A stretch of 64,000 nucleotides of DNA from Terriglobia bacterium (GTDB lineage: Bacteria; Acidobacteriota; Terriglobia; Bryobacterales; Bryobacteraceae), in NCBI GenBank assembly GCA_020073445.1, contig JAIQFE010000031.1:1-64000 (forward strand). The letters are read 5' to 3'. Under the pieces are notes generated by a model that saw nothing but the letters and a program-made list of their open reading frames with translations, was not told the DNA's origin and did not search any database. Position 1 is the first letter of the stretch. Each line of letters begins with the position of its first letter. Position numbers and translations under genes: made by a program. Shown in pieces: positions 25,209 to 33,909 of the stretch.

Positions 25209-27261
25209 TTTTGTTTTCGTCGCGCTGATAGCGCTTGTGCAGTTAAATGCCCAGTCGAAATCGGCTCAACAATCCAAATCTCGCGATTTGAAGTATGAAG
25301 AGGACCGGCCGGCAGCTGCGCCTACGACGATCCCGCGCGGCTATGCGCTGATTGTCGGGGTGGCAGGCTACAAGAATCTTCCCACCAGCGCACAACTGGA
25401 TTATTCGGAGCGCGACGCGGACGCGATCTACTCGGTCTTGATCAGCCCCGAAGGCGGCAACTTCCGCGCTGAAAACGTCCACCGGCTGACCGGCCCGAAG
25501 GCCACACTCGCGAACCTAAAGACCGAGCTGGAAAGCTGGCTGCCCTCGGTCGCCAAGGAAGACGATCGCGTTTTCGTATACTTCGCTGGCCACGGCTTCA
25601 TCCAGGGCGGACGCGCGTATCTGGCGCCCTACGATCTGGATCCCAAAAACATTCCCGGCACCGGTTATCCCATGGATACGCTCGGCACGGTGGCTGGATC
25701 GAAGATTAAAGCCAAGTGGAAGGTCCTAGTGACCGATTCCTGCCATAGCGGGGCCATTACTCCGGACGCTGACGCCGTAGCGTACAACCGGAGCCTCTTG
25801 GATCTTTCGCGTTCGATGTTTTCACTCACCGCCAGCCGCGACCGCGAACGATCCTTCGAAAGCAAGGATTGGGGCGGCGGCCACGGCATCTTCACTTACT
25901 ACGTCGTCAAGGGCCTGGAAGGCTGGGCGGATGAAGACGGTGACGGCATCGTCACCGCGGACGAGCTGGCCGACTATACTCGCACGAATGTCCGTGAGGC
26001 CACCAAGGGCATGCAGAATCCCACCAGCGATCGTGGCAGCTTCGATCCCAAGATGGGGCTATCCTACATCCCGGCGAGCCTGCGCTCGTCGAATGCGCCT
26101 CCGCCGAAAGACGGCACGCTGATTTTCGAAACCAACATGGACGGCGTCGAACTGTTCGTCGATGGGGTGTCGCAAGGGGTTATCAATAAAAGCTCTCCGC
26201 TGCGGTTGCCGGGCTTGAAGCCGGGCAATCACACGATTCAGGGGGTCAAACAGGGCTACGAGCCGGATGGCCCGCGCGACGAAATGGTCTACCCCGGCCG
26301 CGATTCCACCGTGTCGCTCAAAATCCTAATCGTTCGCCGCCGCAATAAAGCGGCCGTCGATGAGCTGGATGAGGGGCTGAAGCTCTACAACAAGGGCGGC
26401 GTCGATAACTACAAGAAAGCCGTGGCGCGGTTCGAGAAGGCTCTGCAGCTCGACGGGACCTACAGCCAGGCCGCGTTGTATCTGGGCCGCGCTTACAATT
26501 CCCTCTTCGACGAGAAGAATTCCGAAGCGGCGTTTCGCAAGGCCATCGCGATCGATCCCGATTACATGGAAGCGCGCGCGAGCCTAGCGGGGATGCTGCT
26601 CGACATCGGCGGCACGGACGAGGCGATTCGACAGTTGAACATCGTCACGCAGCGCGAGAAGACGAACGCACCTGCTTTGTATATGCAAGCGCAGGCTTAT
26701 CGCATGAAGCAGCTTTATCCGCAGTCGATCGATTCTGCCCGCGCGGCGATCAAGATCGCGCCGACGGTCGCCGAGCCGCACATGTGGCTGGCCGAGAGTC
26801 TTCGCCTGAGCGGTGGCTATCCGGATGCCGCCGGCGAATACGTCCAGTATCTGAAGCTGAGTGATTTCGATAGCAAGCTCGCCGGGCAGATGAATTATTA
26901 CGTGGTGGGGTTCTTGGTCGGGCTCGGCAAGAAGAAGCGTGCTGCGCAGACTGATACGTGGCGCGACCTGCGTAGCCTGGCCTATTTCGGGCTCTGCGAT
27001 TCGGAACGCAACCAGGCGCACTTCGAGCTGGCGGTCGGGTATTGCCAGAAATCGTTGGCGTATGATCCTAACGATCCCTACGCGCACTACGCATTGGCGC
27101 TGTGCTACGCCCGGCTTGCGCAGGCGAATGGGAGCCTGGAAACGCTGTCCGCGGCGGCGAAGCACTTTCGCGCGATGCTCGATTTGAATGGCGATATCGA
27201 AGAAGCTCAGTATGCGCGCGCGAATCTGAAAAGCATCGAGCCGCTGCTAGCGGCTCGATAG
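25183..27261 (+). CDS. Secreted caspase-like (C14) protease with EF-hand loop, PEGA and TPR repeats
   Basis: 692 residues. Signal peptide (1-23); caspase-fold domain about 52-300 with catalytic His137 (FAGHGF) and Cys187 (DSCHSG); a canonical EF-hand loop DEDGDGIVTADE at 250-261 inside the domain; a PEGA-like domain about 311-385 (GVELFVDGVSQG, LKPGNHTIQGVKQGYEP); then TPR repeats from about 393 to the end. Prokaryotic metacaspases are Arg/Lys-specific and often calcium dependent, which fits the EF-hand. Start ATG 25183 has the signal peptide directly after it. It is the last gene of the DUF4384 operon; role unknown, probably envelope protein processing or stress response. Confidence 0.85.
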   Translation: MSFAWRTASFVFVALIALVQLNAQSKSAQQSKSRDLKYEEDRPAAAPTTIPRGYALIVGVAGYKNLPTSAQLDYSERDADAIYSVLISPEGGNFRAENVHRLTGPKATLANLKTELESWLPSVAKEDDRVFVYFAGHGFIQGGRAYLAPYDLDPKNIPGTGYPMDTLGTVAGSKIKAKWKVLVTDSCHSGAITPDADAVAYNRSLLDLSRSMFSLTASRDRERSFESKDWGGGHGIFTYYVVKGLEGWADEDGDGIVTADELADYTRTNVREATKGMQNPTSDRGSFDPKMGLSYIPASLRSSNAPPPKDGTLIFETNMDGVELFVDGVSQGVINKSSPLRLPGLKPGNHTIQGVKQGYEPDGPRDEMVYPGRDSTVSLKILIVRRRNKAAVDELDEGLKLYNKGGVDNYKKAVARFEKALQLDGTYSQAALYLGRAYNSLFDEKNSEAAFRKAIAIDPDYMEARASLAGMLLDIGGTDEAIRQLNIVTQREKTNAPALYMQAQAYRMKQLYPQSIDSARAAIKIAPTVAEPHMWLAESLRLSGGYPDAAGEYVQYLKLSDFDSKLAGQMNYYVVGFLVGLGKKKRAAQTDTWRDLRSLAYFGLCDSERNQAHFELAVGYCQKSLAYDPNDPYAHYALALCYARLAQANGSLETLSAAAKHFRAMLDLNGDIEEAQYARANLKSIEPLLAAR

Positions 27262-27312
27262 CTGAATTCTGATGCCCACCCCCGCTATCGGCCTTCCACT
27301 AAGCTGAGAGTG

Positions 27313-27885
27313 ATGAGCCTGAGCTTCTTGACGATCACGGTGTTAGGACTGGCCGCGATAGCAGCGGCTGGTGACACGCTGCCATGGAACGTTCCGAGAG
27401 TCCTCGAACCAGTTATCTCGACTTCGTCTTTCAAGGCGGCATATGAAATCGGCACTTGGCTCAATCCGTTTTACCTTCGTGGTGATTTCGACGGCGACGG
27501 ATTACCCGACTATGCGCTGTTAGTTATTCACCGGGGTGACGGCAAGAAGGGCATCGTAGTCTGGCTCAGCAGCAGGGCTAAGTCTGGACTTGCGGTAGTT
27601 GGAGCCGGGACGGAGTTCGGAGCTGGCGGAGGCCACTCCGACAATTGGGATTTTTTTGACGCCTGGCAGGTATACGAGAAGCGCACCGCTGGTCAAGTGG
27701 CTGGCCAAGGCCAACGTCCCAAAGGAGAAGCCATCTGGCTCGAAAAAAGTGAATCAGACGGTGCCCTCCTCTTCTGGGAAGGCAAACGTTTCGACTGTAC
27801 GCGCCGGCCGATGAAGCCGTGCGTGGCACCTCGCGTTAGGATAGACCCATGGAGACCAGCGCGGAACCCGCATGGGTTTCGCTGA
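27313..27885 (+). CDS. Secreted FG-GAP/EF-hand-like protein, unknown function
   Basis: 190 residues with a signal peptide (LSFLTITVLGLAAIAAAG). A single calcium-binding-type loop DFDGDGLPDYALL, as in FG-GAP repeats, is near residue 60; the rest is uncharacterised. The 3' end overlaps the next gene by 37 bases, so its last residues (from about PRVRIDPW) are read from DNA that also encodes that gene's start; the C-terminal tail may not be conserved. Could also start at GTG 27310. Confidence 0.6.
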   Translation: MSLSFLTITVLGLAAIAAAGDTLPWNVPRVLEPVISTSSFKAAYEIGTWLNPFYLRGDFDGDGLPDYALLVIHRGDGKKGIVVWLSSRAKSGLAVVGAGTEFGAGGGHSDNWDFFDAWQVYEKRTAGQVAGQGQRPKGEAIWLEKSESDGALLFWEGKRFDCTRRPMKPCVAPRVRIDPWRPARNPHGFR

Positions 27886-28874
27886 AGGACGAGGAAATGC
27901 TCGCGCTGCGGATCTGCGATTTAGGCGTCCGCCTGCAAGGCAGCGAGCTCGAACCGCGCGTCAACCAGTTGTTCGACGACTTGGCTGCGCGCGGCGTGAC
28001 CCTTCGTCCCGATTGTTACCTGGGCGATGAGTGGTTCTCGCCCACGGGTGTTCCCGCGATCGCCATCCCGTTCTATCTGGCGCATGCTCGTTTGAAGACA
28101 CTCGAGATGCACCTGATGATGGAAGTCGAAGGAGGCACGCCGCAGTGGTGCCAGATGCTGCTGCGGCATGAATGCGGCCACGCCGTGGACCATGCCTATA
28201 AGCTTTCCGCGCGCAAGGACTGGCAAGAAGTCTTTGGGAGCCCCGAGACCGAGTACACTCCGGAAACGTACACGCCGCGGCCGTATAGCAAGAGCTTCGT
28301 GCAGCACCTGCCGAACTGGTATGCGCAGGCTCACCCGGAAGAGGATTTTTCGGAAACGTTCGCCGTGTGGCTGGGTAGCCCGCCGGAAGAATGGCGGGCG
28401 AAGTACAAGGGATGGAAGGCGCTGGAGAAGCTCGAATACATCCACTCCGTGATGCAGGAGGTCGCCGGCACCAAGCCCGCGGTGGTCAAAGGCCGCCGCT
28501 CTTATGAGGCCAGCAAGCTCCGCAAAACGCTGGCGAAATACTACGCCGGCCGCCGCAAGATGTATGCGGAAGATTTTCCGGATTTCTACGATGCCGATCT
28601 GCGCGCTATCTTCAGCAACGGCGATCCCGGCGGAGAATCCGCCGCCAAGGTGATGCGCAAGCATCGCGCCGCCCTGATTGCGTCCATCGTGCAATGGACC
28701 GGGCAGCGAAAATACACGGTCAGTATGCTGGTGCGGCGGCTGATCCAGCGCTGCCAGGACTTGAAGCTGGCAGCGCCACGCGATCCGGTGCGGCTACAAT
28801 TCGAACTGGCGGCATATTTAGCGACTTTGGTGACGAATCATTTGTACACTGGCAGATTTAAGAGGTCCGTGTAG
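27849..28874 (+). CDS. Zincin-like metallopeptidase (Peptidase_Mx-like)
   Basis: 341 residues, no signal peptide. The zinc motif HECGHAVDHAY (near residue 110) gives HExxH, and EDFSETFAVWLGSPP (near 165) supplies a plausible third ligand. I place it with the putative zinc-binding metallopeptidases that are found next to ATP-grasp genes. The remainder is helical and basic (RHRAALIASIVQWTGQRKYTV). It ends 2 bases before the ATP-grasp gene, so they act together. Substrate unknown. Confidence 0.72.
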   Translation: METSAEPAWVSLKDEEMLALRICDLGVRLQGSELEPRVNQLFDDLAARGVTLRPDCYLGDEWFSPTGVPAIAIPFYLAHARLKTLEMHLMMEVEGGTPQWCQMLLRHECGHAVDHAYKLSARKDWQEVFGSPETEYTPETYTPRPYSKSFVQHLPNWYAQAHPEEDFSETFAVWLGSPPEEWRAKYKGWKALEKLEYIHSVMQEVAGTKPAVVKGRRSYEASKLRKTLAKYYAGRRKMYAEDFPDFYDADLRAIFSNGDPGGESAAKVMRKHRAALIASIVQWTGQRKYTVSMLVRRLIQRCQDLKLAAPRDPVRLQFELAAYLATLVTNHLYTGRFKRSV

Positions 28875-28876
28875 AC

Positions 28877-29875
28877 ATGAAAATTCTGGTTCTGTTCGAC
28901 ATCGCCCAGCGAGCCGATCCGGAAGAGAAGTTTACTCCCGAGTCCCTTCGGGAATATCAAAAGCCCACCGAAGCGAGTGTGCTCGACAGTCTCCAGCGCC
29001 TGGGTCATCAAGTCGAAACGCTGGCGGTATTCGATAACGTCACCACCATCGTCGAAAAGCTCAAGGCCTGTGCGCCGGATATCGTCTTCAACCTGACCGA
29101 ATCCTTCCATCACGACCGTTCCCATGAGCCCAATATCCCGGCACTGCTGGAGTTGATGAAGGTTCGCTACACGGGCTCCGGACCAGAGGGATTGCTGCTG
29201 TGCAAGGACAAAGCGCTCGCCAAGAAGGTCCTGGCCTATCATCGCGTGCGTCTGCCTAGGTTCGTCGTCTCGCATCAGGCTCGCCCCGTGCGCGGGTTGC
29301 AGCGCTTCAAGTATCCGGCGTTCGTGAAGCCAGTCGGCGAGGAATCGTCCGACGGCATCGCCAAGGCTTCTTTCGTGCGCACCGCCGATGAAGCCATGGA
29401 TCGCGTCCACTACCTTCATCAAAAATTCGAATGCGACGTGCTGATCGAAGAGTACATCGAAGGCCGTGAGCTGTATCTCAGCGTTTTGGGGAACCGCCGG
29501 TTGACGGTGTTTCCCCCGCGCGAAATCTTTTTCGAACAGGTACCCGACGACGTACCCAAGTTCGCCACTTCCCACGCCAAGTGGAACGAAAAGTATCGGG
29601 AGAAGTGGGGCATCAAGAACGGTCCCGCGGCCGAACTTCCGCCCGGCTGCGAGGACCATTTAAAGCTTCTGGCACGCAAGGTGTATCGCGTGCTGAAGAT
29701 ACACGGATTCGGGCGTGTTGATGTTCGGCTGACTCCGCAGGGCGACGTGTTCGTGATTGAGGCGAATCCCAACCCGTCGCTGGCGCAGGACGAGGATTTC
29801 GCCCAGGCCGCGCTGAGCGCCGGCGTCGACTACGACTCGCTGATCACTGAGATCCTGAACGCGGCCCAGATTTAA
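28877..29875 (+). CDS. ATP-grasp ligase related to D-alanine-D-alanine ligase
   Basis: 332 residues. ATP-grasp features: PAFVKPVGEESSDGI (phosphate loop) near residue 150, LIEEYIEGRELYLSVLG, and the metal site IHGFGRVDVRL...VIEANPNPSL near the C-terminus. It differs from true Ddl in the N-terminal region and has no Ddl signature, and no other murein genes are adjacent. The tight pairing with the zincin gene suggests a ligase/peptidase pair that makes and cleaves a peptide or amide bond. Ddl proper remains possible. Confidence 0.75.
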   Translation: MKILVLFDIAQRADPEEKFTPESLREYQKPTEASVLDSLQRLGHQVETLAVFDNVTTIVEKLKACAPDIVFNLTESFHHDRSHEPNIPALLELMKVRYTGSGPEGLLLCKDKALAKKVLAYHRVRLPRFVVSHQARPVRGLQRFKYPAFVKPVGEESSDGIAKASFVRTADEAMDRVHYLHQKFECDVLIEEYIEGRELYLSVLGNRRLTVFPPREIFFEQVPDDVPKFATSHAKWNEKYREKWGIKNGPAAELPPGCEDHLKLLARKVYRVLKIHGFGRVDVRLTPQGDVFVIEANPNPSLAQDEDFAQAALSAGVDYDSLITEILNAAQI

Positions 29876-29888
29876 TACACTGGTACCC

Positions 29889-30422
29889 ATGAAACTTCGC
29901 ATCACCCTTTTGGGAATATCCGCGTTGATAGCTTCTGCGAACCTGTTCGGACAGGCGGCGCCGGTGGTTGGGGCGGTCGATCCGACTCCGCTATTCAAGG
30001 ATAAGGACAAGACGCTGAACAAGAACAAGCAGGCCGCGATGCACATCGTGATCGACCTGCTGGCGTACGGGCATTGGAATGAAGCCGACAAGTGGCTGAC
30101 GGAGAAATACATTCAGCACAATCCCGCGTTCGGTTCCGGCCGCCAGGTTGTGATGACGGCGTTCAGCAAGGCCGCACCGCAGCCCATTCCAGCGGACCCC
30201 AAGGACTGGAAAACCAAGATCGTCGCGGTGACCACCCAAGGTAAGGATATTGTCTGCGTAGCCTCCGTGAGCGGTCCTCGGCCCGACCCGCGGAATCCTG
30301 GACAAACCTACACCACCACGCACTTCGACATGTGGCGATTCGTGGATGGCAAGGCGGACGAGCACTGGGATGAAGGTGCGATCAACGTTCCTGGCGGCGG
30401 ACAGGGCAAAGGTAAGCAGTAG
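29889..30422 (+). CDS. Secreted SnoaL/NTF2-like protein
   Basis: 177 residues. Signal peptide (1-22, ANLFGQA), then an NTF2/SnoaL-type cone: AAMHIVIDLLAYGHWNEADKWL, IQHNPAFGSGRQ, THFDMWRFVDGKADEHWDE. SnoaL-like proteins use this fold as isomerases, hydrolases or carriers; catalytic residues cannot be assigned here. It starts 13 bases after the ATP-grasp stop and may belong to that transcript. It is convergent with guaA with 13 bases between. Confidence 0.75.
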   Translation: MKLRITLLGISALIASANLFGQAAPVVGAVDPTPLFKDKDKTLNKNKQAAMHIVIDLLAYGHWNEADKWLTEKYIQHNPAFGSGRQVVMTAFSKAAPQPIPADPKDWKTKIVAVTTQGKDIVCVASVSGPRPDPRNPGQTYTTTHFDMWRFVDGKADEHWDEGAINVPGGGQGKGKQ

Positions 30423-30435
30423 ATATTCGCGGGTA

Positions 30436-32187
30436 TTATTCCCACTCGATCGTCGCGGGCGGCTTGTTCGTAAGATCGTAGAACACGCCCGCGATGCCGG
30501 GGATCATGCTCAGCTCGCGTACGATCTCAGCGAGCAAATCCTTGGGCATCCGGACGACGCTGGCGGTCATGCCGTCCACTGAATCGATGGGCCGCAGGAC
30601 TACCGAATCGGGGCGCTCCGGCGTCCCCAGGGGCATCAGCACCACGGGGAACTGCCACACCGCTTGATCGAACCCGCTGGCGTGCGTCAGCCGACGGACA
30701 ACCGCGTCGGCGCGCCGCAGCCTGTCGATCCGTTCCGCCGTCAGAAAACCGGGGACAGCCTGCATGTTTCCTAGTTTCCCGGCGGTCCAGACCTCGGCCA
30801 CTACCCGATTAATCCGGTCCATCTTGTTGATCAGGCTGCTCGATTCCTCTTGTGAATCGGGAAAGCCGTCGATCGCGAGCACCGCCCGGTAAGTTCGCGA
30901 ATCGCCCTGCACGCCGACCGTTTGCACCGGCAGCAGCCAGCCCTCCGGAAGCTTCTCAACGTGCGCTTGGGACGTCGTGCACAAACATCGGATGGCGAGA
31001 CCCGGTCCCGGGAACGGATGACGATCGAGCAGCGCGGGTGCCAGGCCCAGCTGCCGGCCGATCGCGCGCACTTCGTCTTTGTAAAACGAGGACAGCGGCT
31101 CGATAATGCGGCCCTCGTCGATCAGCTTCTGAATCCCGGCGACGCGGTTGTGATGCGTCTTAATCAGATCGGCTTTGGCCGTTCCGCCGGACTCGATGGT
31201 ATCGGGATAGATCGTGCCCTGGCCGAGAATCCAGCTCCCGTCGAGAAAGTGCTCCGACTCGAGAATCCGCTGCTGCACGCGCACGAACTCTTCGCCGATG
31301 ATGTGGCGTTTGGCCTCTGGATTAACAGCAGTTGCAAGAGAACTTAAGAACTGCTTGGCCGCATCTTCTACCGCAAACGCGCGCGCGCCCAAGGACGCAA
31401 AATTGTCGCGGACGAATTCCGTCTCACCCTCACGCATCAGGCCGGTATCGACGTAGGTTCCGTGCACACGCTCCGGCCCCAGCGCCCGCAGGCATAGCGT
31501 GTAGGCCACGGTCGAATCCACGCCGCCGCTGACGAAGAAGAAAATATTGCGATCCTTGGCCACCGCACGAATCTGGTCTTCGACGGCTTGCACCTGGCCC
31601 GCCGGATCCCAATCCTTCACGCATCCGCAGGCGCCGAAGACGAAGTTCGTCAGGATTTGCGTGCCGCAGGGCGTGTGGGCCACTTCCGGATGAAACTGGA
31701 CCGCATAGAGCCCGCGTTCGGGCGACGCCATCGCAGCAACAGTGCACGTCGACGTGCTGCCCAGGACCTCGAAGCCGGGCGGGGGATCCTGAACCGCGTC
31801 GCGGTGGCTCATCCACACTTGCTGGCGGCCTTCGATTCCCCGGAACAATCCGTCGCCGTGCCGCAGATCCAATTGAGCGAATCCGTACTCTCCGCGATCG
31901 CCTTTTTCAACCCGGCCGCCGAGGATGTGCGCCATCAACTGCTGCCCATAGCAAATGCCGAGCACGGGGATGCCGGCGTGGAGCAAACGTGGATCTATGG
32001 TGGGGCTGCCAGGATCGTAAACGCTGGAAGGTCCGCCGGAAATGATGATGCCTTTACGGCCGGCCAGCTCCGCGGCAGGGGTTTCACTGGGAGCGACTTC
32101 CGCATAGACACCCAGATCGCGGACTTTACGCGCAATCAGGTGACAATACTGGCCGCCCGCATCGAGAACGGTAATTTGTGGACGCAA
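30436..32187 (-). CDS. guaA: GMP synthase (glutamine-hydrolysing), long eukaryote-like form
   Basis: 583 residues; converts XMP to GMP. The N-terminal glutaminase has Cys79 in GICYGQQL and QFHPEV; the ATP pyrophosphatase has FVSGGVDST near residue 222. The usual bacterial enzyme is about 515-525 residues. Here an extra segment of about 60-70 residues lies after HPFPGPGLAIRC, with LLPVQTVGVQGDSRTYRAV near 418-437, before the normal C-terminal dimer part ending KPPATIEWE. The added subdomain resembles that of eukaryotic GMPS. Start TTG 32187 is weakly supported; no better in-frame start is visible. Confidence 0.93.
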   Translation of the reverse strand: MRPQITVLDAGGQYCHLIARKVRDLGVYAEVAPSETPAAELAGRKGIIISGGPSSVYDPGSPTIDPRLLHAGIPVLGICYGQQLMAHILGGRVEKGDRGEYGFAQLDLRHGDGLFRGIEGRQQVWMSHRDAVQDPPPGFEVLGSTSTCTVAAMASPERGLYAVQFHPEVAHTPCGTQILTNFVFGACGCVKDWDPAGQVQAVEDQIRAVAKDRNIFFFVSGGVDSTVAYTLCLRALGPERVHGTYVDTGLMREGETEFVRDNFASLGARAFAVEDAAKQFLSSLATAVNPEAKRHIIGEEFVRVQQRILESEHFLDGSWILGQGTIYPDTIESGGTAKADLIKTHHNRVAGIQKLIDEGRIIEPLSSFYKDEVRAIGRQLGLAPALLDRHPFPGPGLAIRCLCTTSQAHVEKLPEGWLLPVQTVGVQGDSRTYRAVLAIDGFPDSQEESSSLINKMDRINRVVAEVWTAGKLGNMQAVPGFLTAERIDRLRRADAVVRRLTHASGFDQAVWQFPVVLMPLGTPERPDSVVLRPIDSVDGMTASVVRMPKDLLAEIVRELSMIPGIAGVFYDLTNKPPATIEWE

Positions 32188-32208
32188 TCTATTGAAGAGC
32201 GAGCCGGC

Positions 32209-33813
32209 TTACTTCGCCGCGATCTGCGGTACGCCGGTGCGCTGCACCAGCAGCTTCTTCGCGTTGTCGACCAGGGCCTTGGCCTTGGGCATGGAATCGA
32301 TAGCCGCCAGGACCTCGGGATCCTGCTCAATGGCGACCTTCTGCGATTCATCCTGGCTGAAGGCCGTGATGTACATCTCGCGCTTCAGTTCCTTCTTGAT
32401 CCAGTCCCGATTCGCCGCGAAATCCGCCGGCGTGAAGTTGGCTTTCTGAGCTTCCAGGAACGCACGGAACTCGTTGATTACGTCGTCGCCCGGTTCCCAG
32501 CCCTTGGGCAGCTTCGCGTCGCGATTGCCGAAGTACTTGGCCGAGAAATTGAAGAGCGCGTACTTGCGGAGAACTTCGATCTGGAAGGCGTTGTATTTGG
32601 CTGGCTCGAACTTTTCGTCCGGAGTGATGCCGCCGCCGCCGTAAACGGTGCGGCCGCTATCCGTCATCTTGACGTCCGCCATGTTCCTCTGATCGAGATT
32701 CGAGTGCGTGTAATAGTCCAGGAACGAAATGTTGGAGTAATCGCGCTGGATCAGGCGTCCGCTGGGCGTATAGTAATGCGCCGTGGTGAGCGCCAGCCCG
32801 GTGTTATCGTTCAGCGGGAATACCGTCTGAACCAAGCCCTTTCCGAAGGTGGTCTCGCCCAGAATCCAGCCGCGGTCATGATCTTGCAGAGCGCCGCTGA
32901 CGATCTCGGCCGCCGAAGCAGTATAGCGGTTGACGATTACTACGATCGGGTAATCCTTGCCTGCGCCGTCGGTGCGCGCCGCGTAGTTCTTATTGGGGGA
33001 GTTGCGGCCGTGATGGCTGACCACCAGATCGCCCTTCTTCAGGAAGTGGCTGGCCACGTCGACGCCTTCATTAAGAAGGCCGCCCGGATTCTCGCGCAGG
33101 TCCAGAACCAGGCCCCGCATCTGCTTTTCATCCAGCTTCTTCAGCTTATCTTCCAGCTCTTTGCCGGTATTCTCGTTGAACTGGCTTACCTTCACATAGC
33201 CGATGCCCGGCTTGACATAGAAGGCGTCCGGCACGCTGAAGCGCGGGATTTCGTCGCGGATGATGTTGAACACCAAAGGCTGATCGAGGCCTTCGCGGCC
33301 GATCTTCACCTGGACCTTGGTGCCGCGCGGCCCTTTGAGCAGGTCGGCGACTTCCGTAGTGGTCAGGTTATCGGTCTTCTTATCGTTAACTTCCAGGATC
33401 ACGTCGCCCGGCCGCAGGCCTGCCTTGTAGGCTGGGGAGCCGGAGAACGGCGCCATGACCATGGTCTTTCCATTGCGCGCCTGGACGGACATGCCCACGC
33501 CGTAGTAACGGCCGCGCTGGTCTTCCCGAAGGGCTTGGTAGTCCCGGGGATCGAAGAAATTGGAGTGCGGGTCGAGAGTCCGGAGCATGCCCGGAATCGC
33601 GCCCTTGTAGACGCCCTTTTCGGGCTTCACTTCGTCGGCAAAGTTCTGCTCGACGGTGCTATAGACCTTAGTAAATGCCTTTAGGCTCTGGTCGGCGTCA
33701 TCCGCCGGCGAGGCTGCCGAGACCCCCCTGCTGCCCATAACTCCAGCCACGACGGAGCACAGGACGATAAAGGTCGGAACCAGGAAGTAGCTACGGCGAC
33801 GAGACTTAGCCAT
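32209..33813 (-). CDS. ctpA: C-terminal processing peptidase (S41, CtpA-like)
   Basis: 534 residues. A membrane anchor (residues about 8-30) is followed by a PDZ domain (GVGMSVQARNGK ... AYKAGLRPGDVILEVN) and the S41 core with RGLVLDLRENPGGLL, catalytic Ser in NRYTASAAEIVSGAL and Lys in GETTFGKGLVQ. It trims C-termini of periplasmic proteins. ATG 33811-33813 is chosen for its GGAGG ribosome binding site 9 bases upstream. Preceded by merR and followed by guaA on the same strand. Confidence 0.92.
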   Translation of the reverse strand: MAKSRRRSYFLVPTFIVLCSVVAGVMGSRGVSAASPADDADQSLKAFTKVYSTVEQNFADEVKPEKGVYKGAIPGMLRTLDPHSNFFDPRDYQALREDQRGRYYGVGMSVQARNGKTMVMAPFSGSPAYKAGLRPGDVILEVNDKKTDNLTTTEVADLLKGPRGTKVQVKIGREGLDQPLVFNIIRDEIPRFSVPDAFYVKPGIGYVKVSQFNENTGKELEDKLKKLDEKQMRGLVLDLRENPGGLLNEGVDVASHFLKKGDLVVSHHGRNSPNKNYAARTDGAGKDYPIVVIVNRYTASAAEIVSGALQDHDRGWILGETTFGKGLVQTVFPLNDNTGLALTTAHYYTPSGRLIQRDYSNISFLDYYTHSNLDQRNMADVKMTDSGRTVYGGGGITPDEKFEPAKYNAFQIEVLRKYALFNFSAKYFGNRDAKLPKGWEPGDDVINEFRAFLEAQKANFTPADFAANRDWIKKELKREMYITAFSQDESQKVAIEQDPEVLAAIDSMPKAKALVDNAKKLLVQRTGVPQIAAK

Positions 33814-33835
33814 GCGTAAGGCCTCCAGCGGTTTC

Positions 33836-33841
33836 AGTATA
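33836..33841 (-). promoter_or_regulatory. Possible -10 element upstream of ctpA
   Basis: TATACT on the minus strand, within CTGTTATACT (33836-33845), about 23 bases before the ctpA ATG. No good -35 is visible. The same decamer occurs before the yceD-rpmF operon (56043-56052). Weak evidence. Confidence 0.3.
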
Positions 33842-33909
33842 ACAGTTTTGAAAGGGGAGTCCGCCCAGGACAAAACCGGGGAAAGTCCCAGGCTGGGGCG
33901 CGAACGAGA

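Noticed and set aside
28877-29875. Calling the ATP-grasp gene ddl
   Set aside because: ATP-grasp motifs alone do not prove D-Ala-D-Ala activity, and the metallopeptidase pairing points to another substrate.
31588-33684. 698-codon open frame on the plus strand
   Set aside because: Antisense to guaA and ctpA; composition is Arg/His/Val-rich and without motifs.
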